Source of the DNA: Hortaea werneckii
Lineage: Eukaryota; Ascomycota; Dothideomycetes; Mycosphaerellales; Teratosphaeriaceae
Assembly: GCA_037044905.1 (NCBI GenBank)
Contig: JBAOKB010000170.1
Span: 434,001-498,000 of the forward strand
Direction: 5' to 3'
DNA length: 64,000 bases
This document shows, piece by piece, positions 42,560-51,668 of this stretch. The notes under the pieces were generated by a model. It did not search any database and was not told the DNA's origin. It saw only the letters and a list, made by a program, of their open reading frames with translations. Every line of letters starts with the position of its first letter. Positions within the stretch are counted from its first letter, which is position 1. The position numbers and the translations under genes are program-made.

Positions 42560-44592
42560 TCAGTCGTAATCGCCAACAGTTCGAACCTTCTTCGCAGCTC
42601 GCTTGTTTCCCTTGAAATGCTTCTTCTTGTTGCTTCTTAGCTCCGCTGGGTCGATGTCCTTCTCCAAGGCCGTCATCACTTTCAGCTTGCGCCCGCTCAA
42701 CTCTTTGCCGTGCTCGGTGTATTTGTGATGGAACGGCTGTACAACAGTGCCAGCTCCTTGGCCAGGCGTGAAGAATTGCTTATCCAGGCGTTGTCCTTTA
42801 GCACCTTGAGGCGCAGGCAAGGGGACCAGGTCAGGATCGTCCATGAGCGAGGGGTCTTGTGAACCTGTCAACGCCGCCTCGGCATTGGCAGCCTGTTGAG
42901 CCCGTCGCTTTTGAGGCAGGTGACCAGCATCATAGAGGTCGCGGTTGAAGTGGTGCGCATCGATAGGAGGCTCCTGAGGCGGAGGATGGCAGAAAAGCAG
43001 CTTTCCCTTCACGTAGTCCTTCAGTATGTGCCTTGCAGCCCTGCTTTCGTCGGGCTGGCCCAGTCCCTGCGTGGAGAAACCTCTTGCGCGGGCATAAGCC
43101 TTCAAAACTTCCTCACCAGTTGGGAAGCCAGTGCCGCCTTCCTCGATGGGGCGCATCTGGATTTTCATTCCGTAGATAGCCTCCAAGAAAGCTTGAGGAA
43201 TGCGTTGAGCGACGAGCGCCGCAGGGCCAGTGTATTCACGCAGCTGATCGATGGGCAGCACACCGTTACATACCAGCTCAGCCTTCGTGGTGGCAAAGTT
43301 CGGGAACACCAGACCGGGACAGTCGCAAAGGATAACGCGGTCCGAAGGTGGATGGTCTGGAAGTGTTTGGTTTTTCCTGGCGTTGCTGAGACTGACACTT
43401 TCTTCGCACCAAGCAGGGCATTGATTGTTGAAGATTTACCAACGTTGGGGTAACCGACTAGACCAATCGAAGTCTTCCGCCGCGGGGCCTCTGAAGCCTC
43501 AGCACCTTCGAGGGCAGCAGGTGAATGCTTGAGGAATAGCGCCTCTAAATCGTCAGTGGTCAAAATCCGTGTCTGCTCTGCTACTGGCAGGGGTACGCCG
43601 TCCAGTTCAGCTTCAGCGCCGACTTTCTCCTCATCCACCCATTGCTCGTCTGCATCTTTCTCGTCCTGGAGGTCTACTTTCTTCGTTTCTCGAGCTAGTT
43701 TCTCGCCTTGCGCCTCTAATTCTTCCTCGACTTCACTATCAGCACTTTCAGAGTCTGTGTCTTCTTCACTTTCCTCAGCCTCATCTTCCAAGCCATCGAA
43801 CGCGTTACCCTTGGCTTCGTTCAACTCCTTCGCCAGCTCAGCCGAGAAGAAACGGAAATTGATGCCATTTTGTACAAAATACTCGGCCCACGCCTGTCGC
43901 TGCTCCAGTGTCATCATGTCAGCCTTGTTGACCAGCAACAAGTTACGCTTCTTCTTGTCGACCTCTTTGACGTAACGTTCCAAGTCGTCAGACCTGAACA
44001 GCAACGGATTGCGGGCGTCCACAATCTGAACAACAAGATCCGACCGTTCGATCACACGCCATAGCTGTCGCCACACTTCGAGATTGCGCTCGAAAGGAGT
44101 CAGGAGCAAATCGTCTACTTCCTGAAGCTCGGCCAAGCCCCTTCGCCACTCGAGCATGCTCTCTCGCTCACGCGTGTCCAATTCCTGCGCCGTCGTGCTA
44201 GCGTTCCACGGTGGCCTTCTGGGTACGGTCAAGCGTGCCCGCTTGGAGTTCTGTTTCTTGACTACACCTCTCTCTTCCGCCGCCGAAAGCAAATACGGGT
44301 TCTTCTGATCGGTATGAATGATTTTCACGTTGTTCATCTTCTCTGCGGTGAAGTCTGTCCCGGCCAGCTCGGCGGTGCTAAGAAACTCATCCAAGGCACC
44401 CTGCTCGGTGACGGAGCGCATCTTCATCCATTCCGCTTCTTTTTTCGCCGGCGTAATGTAGTTGTTGCCGGCTTGGTCCTTCCTCGTGATCTGGCCGGCA
44501 CTCTGCTTGTGCATATTGCTGTTGTGGTTCTTGAAGCGGTCGTTCATGAGCGCATTGCCGAGCCCGGCAGCGTGCTTGCTTTTGGGAGGCAT
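42560..44592 (-). CDS. LSG1: large-subunit GTPase 1 (Lsg1), 60S export-factor release (one frameshift)
   Basis: Lsg1 is a cytoplasmic circularly permuted GTPase that helps release the export adaptor Nmd3 from pre-60S particles. The order of motifs is permuted as expected: NKAD-type LLLVNKADMM (G4) precedes GYPNVGKSSTINAL (G1) and DCPGLVFP (G3). Before them is DLVVQIVDARNPLLFR, typical of this family. A long acidic insert (EESEEDTDSESADSEVEEELE) separates G4 and G1. The frame breaks at 43344: one G on the plus strand where GG restores HLPDRVILCDCPG. The C-terminal basic tail (SNKKKHFKGNKRAAKKVRTVGDYD) ends at 42560. The corrected product is about 678 residues, with no introns. It is divergent from LTV1. 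Confidence 0.92.
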
Positions 44593-44911
44593 CTTGAATG
44601 GAGTGCCAATATCCGTGCAGAAGTGTGGCAAGGTGGTGGTGGTGGTGGTGGTGAGGTGTCGAGAGGGTGAAGAGACAGCCTGCTTCCAGTTTGGAAGCGC
44701 AGAGTGCAAATTCACGCTGCGTCATGGCAAGAATTTGCCCCGCGCTGAGGATTCGGGTTTTGCGTGTGCTGCCTCTCTCGCCTTTTCCCGGACTTAAGAA
44801 CGTAAAGTCAGATAGGAATTTTATGCCCAACTAACAACTCCAACTTCTGCCACCCACCCCACCTTTCACTGTCCTCTTGGCGTTCTCCTGTCTCTATTCG
44901 AGGTTGCCATC
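44593..44911. promoter_or_regulatory. shared promoter of LSG1 and LTV1 with a GGT microsatellite
   Basis: About 320 bases separate the two divergent start codons. A run of seven GGT units is present at 44632-44652, about 40 bases upstream of the LSG1 ATG, so it probably lies in the LSG1 leader (ACC repeats on its own strand). Confidence 0.55.
44632..44653. repeat. (GGT)7 microsatellite
   Basis: Seven consecutive GGT units in the LSG1/LTV1 spacer. Confidence 0.9.
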
Positions 44912-46462
44912 ATGCCCAAGGCCAAGTGGATTGACAAGAAGAACGCGACGACCTTCTCCCTCGTCCACCGCGCGCAGAATGACCCACTCATCCATGATCA
45001 AGATGCCCCCTCAATGGTCTTTGCGGAAAAGCAGCAGCCACGGCGACCAGTCGATGATGTTGACGATGAAGATGATTACCCATATTCCTCTGCAGGCTCG
45101 GTAATCTCAAGCAGGGCTGGGCCCCGGTCGAAAAAGACCCGCCAGCGAGGCGATCTCGAGGAGGAGTTCGGTCTCTCCTTCAAGCCGCACGAGGGTGAGG
45201 CGGCGCAACATGGCGTCTTCTACGACGACACGAAATATGACTACATGCAGCACATGCGCGATCTCGGCTCGGGAGAGGGGCCGGTGACATGGGTAGAGGC
45301 ATCAGCACCAGCCGACAAGAAGAAGGGCAAACAAAAGCTAGAAGATGCACTGCGGGACATGGACATCGGGCGCGGCGCAGAAACGCAGAGCGTGGGCGGC
45401 TCAAGCATGGCGAGCGACGCCAAGAGCTTGCTGCCAGAGGAGGTCCTGCCGAGTGAATTTGTCAAGAAGAGGTCCTACCAGGATCAGCAGGACGTCCCCG
45501 ACGACATTGCAGGTTTCCAGCCCGACATGGACCCCAGATTGCGAGAGGTGCTGGAGGCTCTGGACGATGAAGAGTATGTGGATGACGAAGAGGACATTTT
45601 TGCAGAACTCACCAAAGACGGCCACGAAGTCGAGCGCGATGAGTGGGAGTATCTGGGTGAACAGCAAGCATTTGACGAAGGTGAATCCCAGCTCGGCGAC
45701 GATGGCTGGGAAAGCGACGACACAATCAGAGCGGCAAGTCCGCCGCCTAACCTGCAGCCAGCGGATTTCGTCCTCCAGGACGGCGAGGATGCGAAACCAC
45801 CAGAGGACCCGCAAGCCCAACTGCCAGCCGACCCCACTGGCGGTGCATGGATTGAGGAGATGAAGAAATTCAAAGCCGAAGACAAGGCTGCAAAGGCACA
45901 GAACAAAGGTCACGCCGCTGCTGCGCCATCTGCAATCGAGTCATCAGCGCTCTCTTCACTCGCCAGTGGAAGGCAAAAGAAGCGCAAAGGAGCCAAAACC
46001 TCCACCGATAACTACTCTATGACATCTTCTGCGCTAGCTCGCACCGATCAGCAGACGCTTCTTGATGCCAGGTTCGACAAAATCATTGAAGAAGAGGACG
46101 AGATGGATGAAATGGCCGATGATGAAGCTAGCGGCCTTGGAGACAATGCCTCCATGGCTTCAGGTCTGACTGGAATGTCCAAGGCATCGAAAGCGAGCAT
46201 ATACAGCAGCATGTCAGGGCTCAGCGGCGTCTCTGGAATTTCTTCGTACAGCAGAGCGACGGACTCTGAAGCTCCACAGCTCCAGCGGTCAGATTTCAAT
46301 AGCATCATGGATGATTTCCTCGGCAACTACTCCACCACCGGCAAAGCAGCTCGGAGAGTGAAGCGTGGTGGACCGCAGTCCGGGATGGAGCAGCTCGATG
46401 AGATACGCTCTAATCTTGGCCCAGCACGGTTGAGGGGAAAGGGTGCCGCCCGAGCATCGTAG
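44912..46462 (+). CDS. LTV1: low-temperature viability protein 1 (40S assembly factor)
   Basis: This 516-residue single-exon gene begins with the highly conserved Ltv1 block (KWIDKKNATTFSLVHRAQNDPLIHD), then has YDYMQHMRDLG. The acidic centre (DDEEYVDDEEDIFAEL) precedes DEWEYLGEQ, and the C-terminal block holds DNYSMTSSALARTDQQTLLDARFDKIIEEE. Ltv1 binds the beak of pre-40S particles with Enp1 and Rps3, and its release licenses export and maturation. Neighbour LSG1 works on the 60S side, so the shared promoter may balance assembly of both subunits, which is inference. Confidence 0.95.
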   Translation: MPKAKWIDKKNATTFSLVHRAQNDPLIHDQDAPSMVFAEKQQPRRPVDDVDDEDDYPYSSAGSVISSRAGPRSKKTRQRGDLEEEFGLSFKPHEGEAAQHGVFYDDTKYDYMQHMRDLGSGEGPVTWVEASAPADKKKGKQKLEDALRDMDIGRGAETQSVGGSSMASDAKSLLPEEVLPSEFVKKRSYQDQQDVPDDIAGFQPDMDPRLREVLEALDDEEYVDDEEDIFAELTKDGHEVERDEWEYLGEQQAFDEGESQLGDDGWESDDTIRAASPPPNLQPADFVLQDGEDAKPPEDPQAQLPADPTGGAWIEEMKKFKAEDKAAKAQNKGHAAAAPSAIESSALSSLASGRQKKRKGAKTSTDNYSMTSSALARTDQQTLLDARFDKIIEEEDEMDEMADDEASGLGDNASMASGLTGMSKASKASIYSSMSGLSGVSGISSYSRATDSEAPQLQRSDFNSIMDDFLGNYSTTGKAARRVKRGGPQSGMEQLDEIRSNLGPARLRGKGAARAS

Positions 46463-46559
46463 TAGATACGATATGTGCGAGGGCCCGACACGTGCTTACG
46501 ACTTAGATAGATACCCAGCATCCTACATGGTGCACGCAGCTTAGACTCTAGATCATCTC

Positions 46560-47267
46560 TCAATATGGCGTGAAGAATCGCTTTGGTTCCTCTTGCTCGA
46601 ACCCATCATTTGCGTGCAACCCAAAGAGCTTCTCCTCCATATCGGCCCATATCTCCCGTCGTCTGTTTTTGCCCGCCTCGTTTTGCTCCGTATCGAATGC
46701 TGAGATAGGATGGCTTGCCACAATCATCATGGCGGAGACGATAAGCTTAATATCCGAGGCGATGAGGGCCTGGTGGTCTCTGAGACTAGCCTGGCTCAGG
46801 ACTTTTTGCCTCACTACATGTCGTAGAAGTTCTATGCTCTCTAACCGCATCCCGCGCATGTCCCTGGCCATGGGATAGGTGCCTGTCATGCATCGCCACT
46901 CGCCGGAGCCTTTTTCTAGTTGCACGTAGAAACCCACATGGCCCTGCCAACGCGTAGGTTGTGACGCATCCCAATGACGGCTGAGCTGCAAACTTCAAAT
47001 ACATTTCACTCCATTGGGTTTCAGTGCAGCAAGCCAAGAAAAAAGCAGGCTGTCACCCTCCTGGGAATCTTCACTAGTGTCTATGGTGAAATGAGTATTC
47101 TCCGCATAGATAGGAACTGTCTCTTGATGTATCTGCCGGCTCGTGCGGCATATAGGTGGCACAAGTCTTGTAGCGTCTCTCACGGCAACAGATCTACGAT
47201 CTGCTATGTCGGGCACGTAGTCGTAGATGCGAAGTCGGAGCTCTGACGGTAAAGTGCACAACGTCAT
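46560..47267 (-). pseudogene. 2EXR-domain protein with an in-frame stop
   Basis: From ATG 47267 the frame reads LPSELRLRIYDYV, CRTSRQIHQETVPIYAENTHF and WLAALKPNGVKCI, the layout of the fungal 2EXR family (F-box-like, function unknown). A TGA follows at 46997-46995. The same frame continues SLQLSRHWDASQP and stays open to 46560, including a long charged C-terminal part. In relatives this position is normally inside the IRSLQLS-like strand, so an Arg codon (CGA) changed to TGA by one C to T change is the simplest view. A 71-nt intron (GTGACA..TTGCAG) could remove the stop but would also delete conserved sequence. I favour a nonsense mutation or base error. Confidence 0.6.
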
Positions 47268-47321
47268 GCTGCACTTGCAATGTCCTGGCGGATGATTTAT
47301 TCATTAACGAGAATAATGATC

Positions 47322-47331
47322 TACCTAGGTA
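47322..47331. other. palindrome TACCTAGGTA, copy 3
   Basis: A perfect 10-base palindrome in the 246-base spacer between the divergent 2EXR gene and UreF. Confidence 0.8.
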
Positions 47332-47513
47332 GGCCTGTGTTCGAGTGCTGAAGTCAGTGCTGTCAGTGGGCATAGCGACACCTGTGGTGGCCGAGGAAAC
47401 CGAGGCCGGACACCTGCCTTTTCTGGACTGCCGACGGCTTGGAATCGGGCAAGTCACGACAGCCATTCGCGGTGCTGAATCTCTCGTGGCTTGCACACAC
47501 CTGAGACTACAGT

Positions 47514-48266
47514 ATGTCTGCCTCGACACTCCACTCTCTCCTGTTGTTGTCCGATTCAGCTTTGCCCTTGGGATCATTCGCGTTTAGCAGTGGACTCGAA
47601 TCCTTCCTTGCTCACACCAAACGAAGCCATACCAGCGCTGCGGCCAGACTTCGAGCGTTTGATGTCTTCTTAGAGCATTCCTTGGCCAACGTGGCAAGCA
47701 CTGCTCTTCCATACGTCCTTAACGCATATGCAGACCCAGAGCGGTTACAAGACCTCGACAACGACTTCGATGCCAGCACGCCATGCACGGTCGCTCGACG
47801 AGCAAGTGTAGCACAGGGGCGAGCGCTGCTGGGGGTCTGGGAGCGAGCCCTTGCTGCCTGCGTCGGCGAGGAACCTGAGTACCAGCTTGCTGCCACGGTG
47901 CTAGCAGACTTCGCGCTTTTGATGAAATCCAACAAGCCAGATGATTTCGGCTTTGCCCCCAACGGCCATTTCCCAGCTCTGTTTGGCATCACATGCGCTG
48001 CCATGGGCATATCCTTCGCTGATACCGCTTACCTCTTCATGATGAATCATGCAAAGGCTTTGCTATCCGCAGCGGTCCGAGCAAGTGTCATGGGCCCATT
48101 TCAGTCCCAAATGTTACTAGCCAGTGCAAAATTGCAAAGTTGCCTCCGTTCATGCATAAAACAGGAGCAGAACAATCCCGCTGCACTGACCGCCGTCACG
48201 ACGCCACCTATGGACCTTTGGATGGGTAGGCATGAACTACTGTACTCAAGAATCTTTAACTCATGA
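47514..48266 (+). CDS. ureF: urease accessory protein UreF
   Basis: This is a single-exon gene of 250 residues with the UreF start block LLLLSDSALPLGSFAFSSGLESFL. It is followed by a helical body (ALPYVLNAYADPERL, HFPALFGITCAAMG) typical of the all-helical UreF fold. With UreG and UreD it delivers nickel to the urease active site in the cytosol. A C-terminal segment (MDLWMGRHELLYSRIFNS) resembles the family ending. No other urease gene lies in the window. In fungi these genes are usually unlinked. Confidence 0.93.
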   Translation: MSASTLHSLLLLSDSALPLGSFAFSSGLESFLAHTKRSHTSAAARLRAFDVFLEHSLANVASTALPYVLNAYADPERLQDLDNDFDASTPCTVARRASVAQGRALLGVWERALAACVGEEPEYQLAATVLADFALLMKSNKPDDFGFAPNGHFPALFGITCAAMGISFADTAYLFMMNHAKALLSAAVRASVMGPFQSQMLLASAKLQSCLRSCIKQEQNNPAALTAVTTPPMDLWMGRHELLYSRIFNS

Positions 48267-48671
48267 ATGAAACGTCGGACAAGGAAAGGGCGCTGGACTT
48301 TTATCACATTCAATTCCATCGGGTCACAAAAGTTCTCTGGAAAGCTCGCCTGGGTTGGCTACGCTTGCAGTATTTTGACTTACGCTAAAGAACAAAGCAT
48401 CTCTAAGATATGCGCTCATATAGCAGCAAAAGTCAACGCACCAAATCTCGGATCAGTAATAATATGCGTGGATCGAAATTCACTTTTCCAGATTCGAATT
48501 GGAGGCGATAAATGTTAAGCTTAAGAAGTTGAGGACACAGCTCATGAAAACGAAAAAATCTCCCATGGTTACCAAGACAGGAACGGTCCATACGAAATAT
48601 CGAGATTAAAGCATACAAGATCCAATTCCATCACCCAACATCAGCACTCTTTCTGCTCTTATATCCAATCT
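48267..48671. other. convergent intergenic region, AT-rich
   Basis: About 400 bases between the stops of UreF (plus) and the CHRD gene (minus). No gene is supported. Confidence 0.4.
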
Positions 48672-49325
48672 CTAACCCAGCTGGGCGCGGACAGCACCGG
48701 GGACGGCAAGGCTGGAGTGCACGTCGGTGAAGAAGGCAGACGGATCGTCCTCAATCTGCTTCACAGTGAAGCCGGCGCCAGTGTCCTGACCGTCGGAGAC
48801 GATGCCGGTCTCGTACGGACCCATCATGCATCCAATGCTGATCCTCTTCTTGCCGTCTCCAACCGGAACTGGGTTGGGGAAGGCGAGGCGCGGCGGACCG
48901 GCCTGGCCTGCAGGCGCCTCATGAATGTGGGTGGCAGTGTCAGCCGCAGACTGGTATTCGCCGCGGAAGTTCTCGAGGACAATGTTCCAGCAGATGTAGT
49001 CCTCCTTGCTGTTGATGCCATATTCATAGTAACCCTTGGCGCCCTGTATCCATGGGTCAGTTGATTCCTCGAAGAACCATCACCAATCTACACTTACCGC
49101 GAGGCCGCCAGTAAACTCGTTATCGCTGTTGACAACCTGGTCTGGCGTCGCGACGACGCTGTAGGTCGAGGTGAACTCGAACGGGCCGTCCATGCACTTC
49201 TCCTCGTGGCCGTTCTTCCAGCCACCCTTCCAGTGACCGCCCCAGGACTTCTTGCCGTCCCTCCAGGGCGCAGCGGAAGCAGAGGCTGTGACAGCCAGAA
49301 CAGCGGCGACTTGAGAAATCTTCAT
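48672..49325 (-). CDS. secreted CHRD-domain protein, two exons
   Basis: Exon 1 is 49325-49098, the intron 49097-49044 (54 nt, GTAAGT..ATACAG), and exon 2 49043-48672, giving 199 residues. A signal peptide (MKISQVAAVLAVTASASA) is followed by a short Trp/Gly/Lys-rich patch (WGGHWKGGWKNGHEEK). The C-terminal part is a CHRD domain, with the diagnostic THIHEAPAGQAGPP and a preceding CWNIVLENF strand. CHRD domains occur in secreted and wall-associated proteins across bacteria and fungi; the ligand is unknown. The ORF can be extended upstream of 49325, but the signal peptide fixes this start. Confidence 0.85.
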
Positions 49326-50200
49326 CTTGAGTCGTTCGGAAAAGACTTGGTTGAGTTTGTTGTGTTGCTTTGTTGGATGCGAGTGTTGATGAGCTGATTG
49401 CAATGATGGGAGAATGCTGGCGAACGAGGTCGTACTTATACCTTATTGCGTCCCCTTTGGACAGACTATTGAACACACAACGCGTACGACTGCGGACGGC
49501 TTGAATCTCGTCCAAGACGTCCGCCCATCTTGCCAATGAACCTACTACCGTCACATTCTCTGCCTAGACGAATCAGTCCAGCTCAGATGTGTCTATGAGT
49601 AGGAGACGATCTGGGACTACCAGTCACCTGGCCTCGTCGTTGCTCGCTTGGCGTGATGGCGAGGGGCGTTCAATAGTCCATATGACGCTCCCAAGAATTG
49701 TCGCCCATTGGAAAGAGCAACTCACTAAAGGCTAGATCTTTGTAGCACCTTGGCCCCAAGGTGGAGCCCAGAATATGGGGTGATCGAATGGGGTTAGTGG
49801 CGTGCGGAGACGAAGTTAAAAGCAAGTGGTAAGCAACTTGGCGAAGCCAACAAGAAAAAAAGCGCCTTGCTTCTGTCCGGTACCGACTTTGACGTGAACC
49901 TATATGACCAAAATTCCCCGGTGTTGTTATTTCAAGGTCCTTGGGCTGTGGCGGAGTTCTTCTTGACATTGTAGCTTAACGGTTTGTCTCATGTCGATCG
50001 TCATACGCTGTCCATTGGGTTTTCCGATGACTTCAAGCGTGTGTACTGCAAGGGAAGAGCAGTCACCATAACAAATAGCGGACAGGCGTTGTTACGTGGT
50101 CAAAGGTTGGATCATGACAAATCTAGCACTGCCAAGATGTTGAAGGATGGTCGACTAAAGCTACAGTGTATTACTGAATGGGAGGAGGCGATGGAAACGC
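49326..50200. other. intergenic, upstream of CHRD gene and 3' of ZIP gene
   Basis: About 875 bases with no gene. Short open frames on both strands have no domain. Confidence 0.4.
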
Positions 50201-51668
50201 CTATGCCCATCCCCCTATCAAAGACATCGCGAATGCGCCTGCAAACACTAATGCGAACGCCACGGCTCGTCTTCTACCGTGTAGTATCTTCCAGCTTTCA
50301 TCGCTGAGGAAGTCCTCGGATAGCAATTCAACCAATGACGAAAAGCAGAGTAAGCCAGCAGAGAGCGCATTGAATATGCCGACCACGAGCAGACCAACTT
50401 GCGAGTCGGGGTCGTATAATCGATGCACTGACAGGCCTATGGCCTGGCCGAGAGGTGTAGTGCAGCCATACGCCACTGCCATCAGCCAAGGCTGTTTGGC
50501 ACCCTTTCCCCAGGGGATGTGGGCAATGCGAGCTCCTAATGCCAGACCCTCGCAGGTTTGGTGGAAGACAATGGCAATGAGCAAGATGACGAAGTCCGTC
50601 CCCAATGTTACCGAAAGTGCCATGCCAATGAATATGCTGTGGAAAAGAATGCCCATTTCTAGCATTGTGCACTGCAGTATGGCTTTCTTGAATTCTTGAT
50701 CGTAATGTGATTCTGATTTGACAGCCTCATGAGAGACAGTGCTGTCTTCTCGATCGGCTGGTGAATGCTCAAGCGTTCCTTCTCCTGCTTCTGTCAGGCC
50801 ACGTCCCACACTGGTCGATCGCCCGTACAGGGCACCCCTCGAGGCAAATGCGCCACGCTCGTGAGCAGCGCTATGCTGTACGTCCTCACTTGGTACTGGC
50901 CTCGTCTCAATGCGATGTGCCTCGCCATTCAAAGCGTTCACGGGTATCTGATGCGAATGCCGTCCTTTGCTGAAAATCATCTCCGCAAGCGTGACCAAGA
51001 AGATTGCTGCCAACGCAATGGCACCTGGCATTGCCGGGTAGTTCTACCGTCCAGAAGCTGGAAAGGCAAGGATCATTCAAAGACTGGAAAGCCGTTGGTA
51101 ACAAATGCACGAATGCTGTGGCCAACAAGACACCGGTGCCAAAATGCTGGACAACGAACAAAAATGCCGGGGGTATGCGCAACCGGCGGAATTTGAGGGC
51201 CAGCATAGGAAAGGCGCAGGCAGTCGATGAAACGAAGAGTACAATGATCAACGCACCCACGTGCAAAGGCAGGTCGTACGACGCATGACCTGTCCCGCTG
51301 CCTCCACACGACGGTGCAGAGCCTTGTCTCTCCTTGAGAGGTTGCGATCTCGGCGTATTCTTGTGCTCCAAGGTCAAGGGAACCTGTCTGCTTCCGTTGT
51401 AGGCGCCATACACAAATCCAGCACTGGCTGAGATGAGACTGATGACCACGGGCAATGCTATCGCTCGGATACTTGACCACGCCGTCGCAATATTGCTTGG
51501 AGTGCGGATACGAGGTGGAGGTTCTTTGGCTGTGGTATGGCCTGTTGCGTACACGTCTTTGATACTGATGCAATCGCACCGCTCGCAGTGTTCCGCATCG
51601 TCCACAAATTGGAGTTGCTGTGATGTCAGCAACTCATTCCGCCGAAGAAGTGAAGAAGGCAAATTCAT
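50201..51668 (-). CDS. ZIP-family zinc/iron transporter (one frameshift)
   Basis: The product has about 488 residues and eight predicted membrane helices. Helix 3 region reads FVVQHFGTGVLLATAFVHLLPTAF, helix 4 SIFIGMALSVTLG and helix 5 HQTCEGLALGARIA. The last two carry the conserved His/Glu metal residues of ZIP proteins. A long cytosolic loop rich in His, Ser and Glu (SKGRHSHQ and beyond) separates helices 3 and 4. Unusually, the first ~75 residues precede helix 1 and contain a CERCDC cluster. The frame breaks at 51036-51038: GGG on the plus strand where GG restores WTVELPAMPGAIAL; this is a one-base gain. ZIP proteins import Zn2+ or Fe2+ into the cytosol. The exact metal and membrane cannot be told here. 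Confidence 0.88.

Noticed and set aside
30000..46500. Housekeeping block as a functional operon-like cluster
   Set aside because: The genes serve different pathways and lie on both strands; only the divergent pairs are worth testing for co-regulation.
46990..47062. A 71-nt intron removing the TGA in the 2EXR gene
   Set aside because: It would delete the conserved segment LLFSWLAALKPNGVKCI, so a nonsense change is the better reading.
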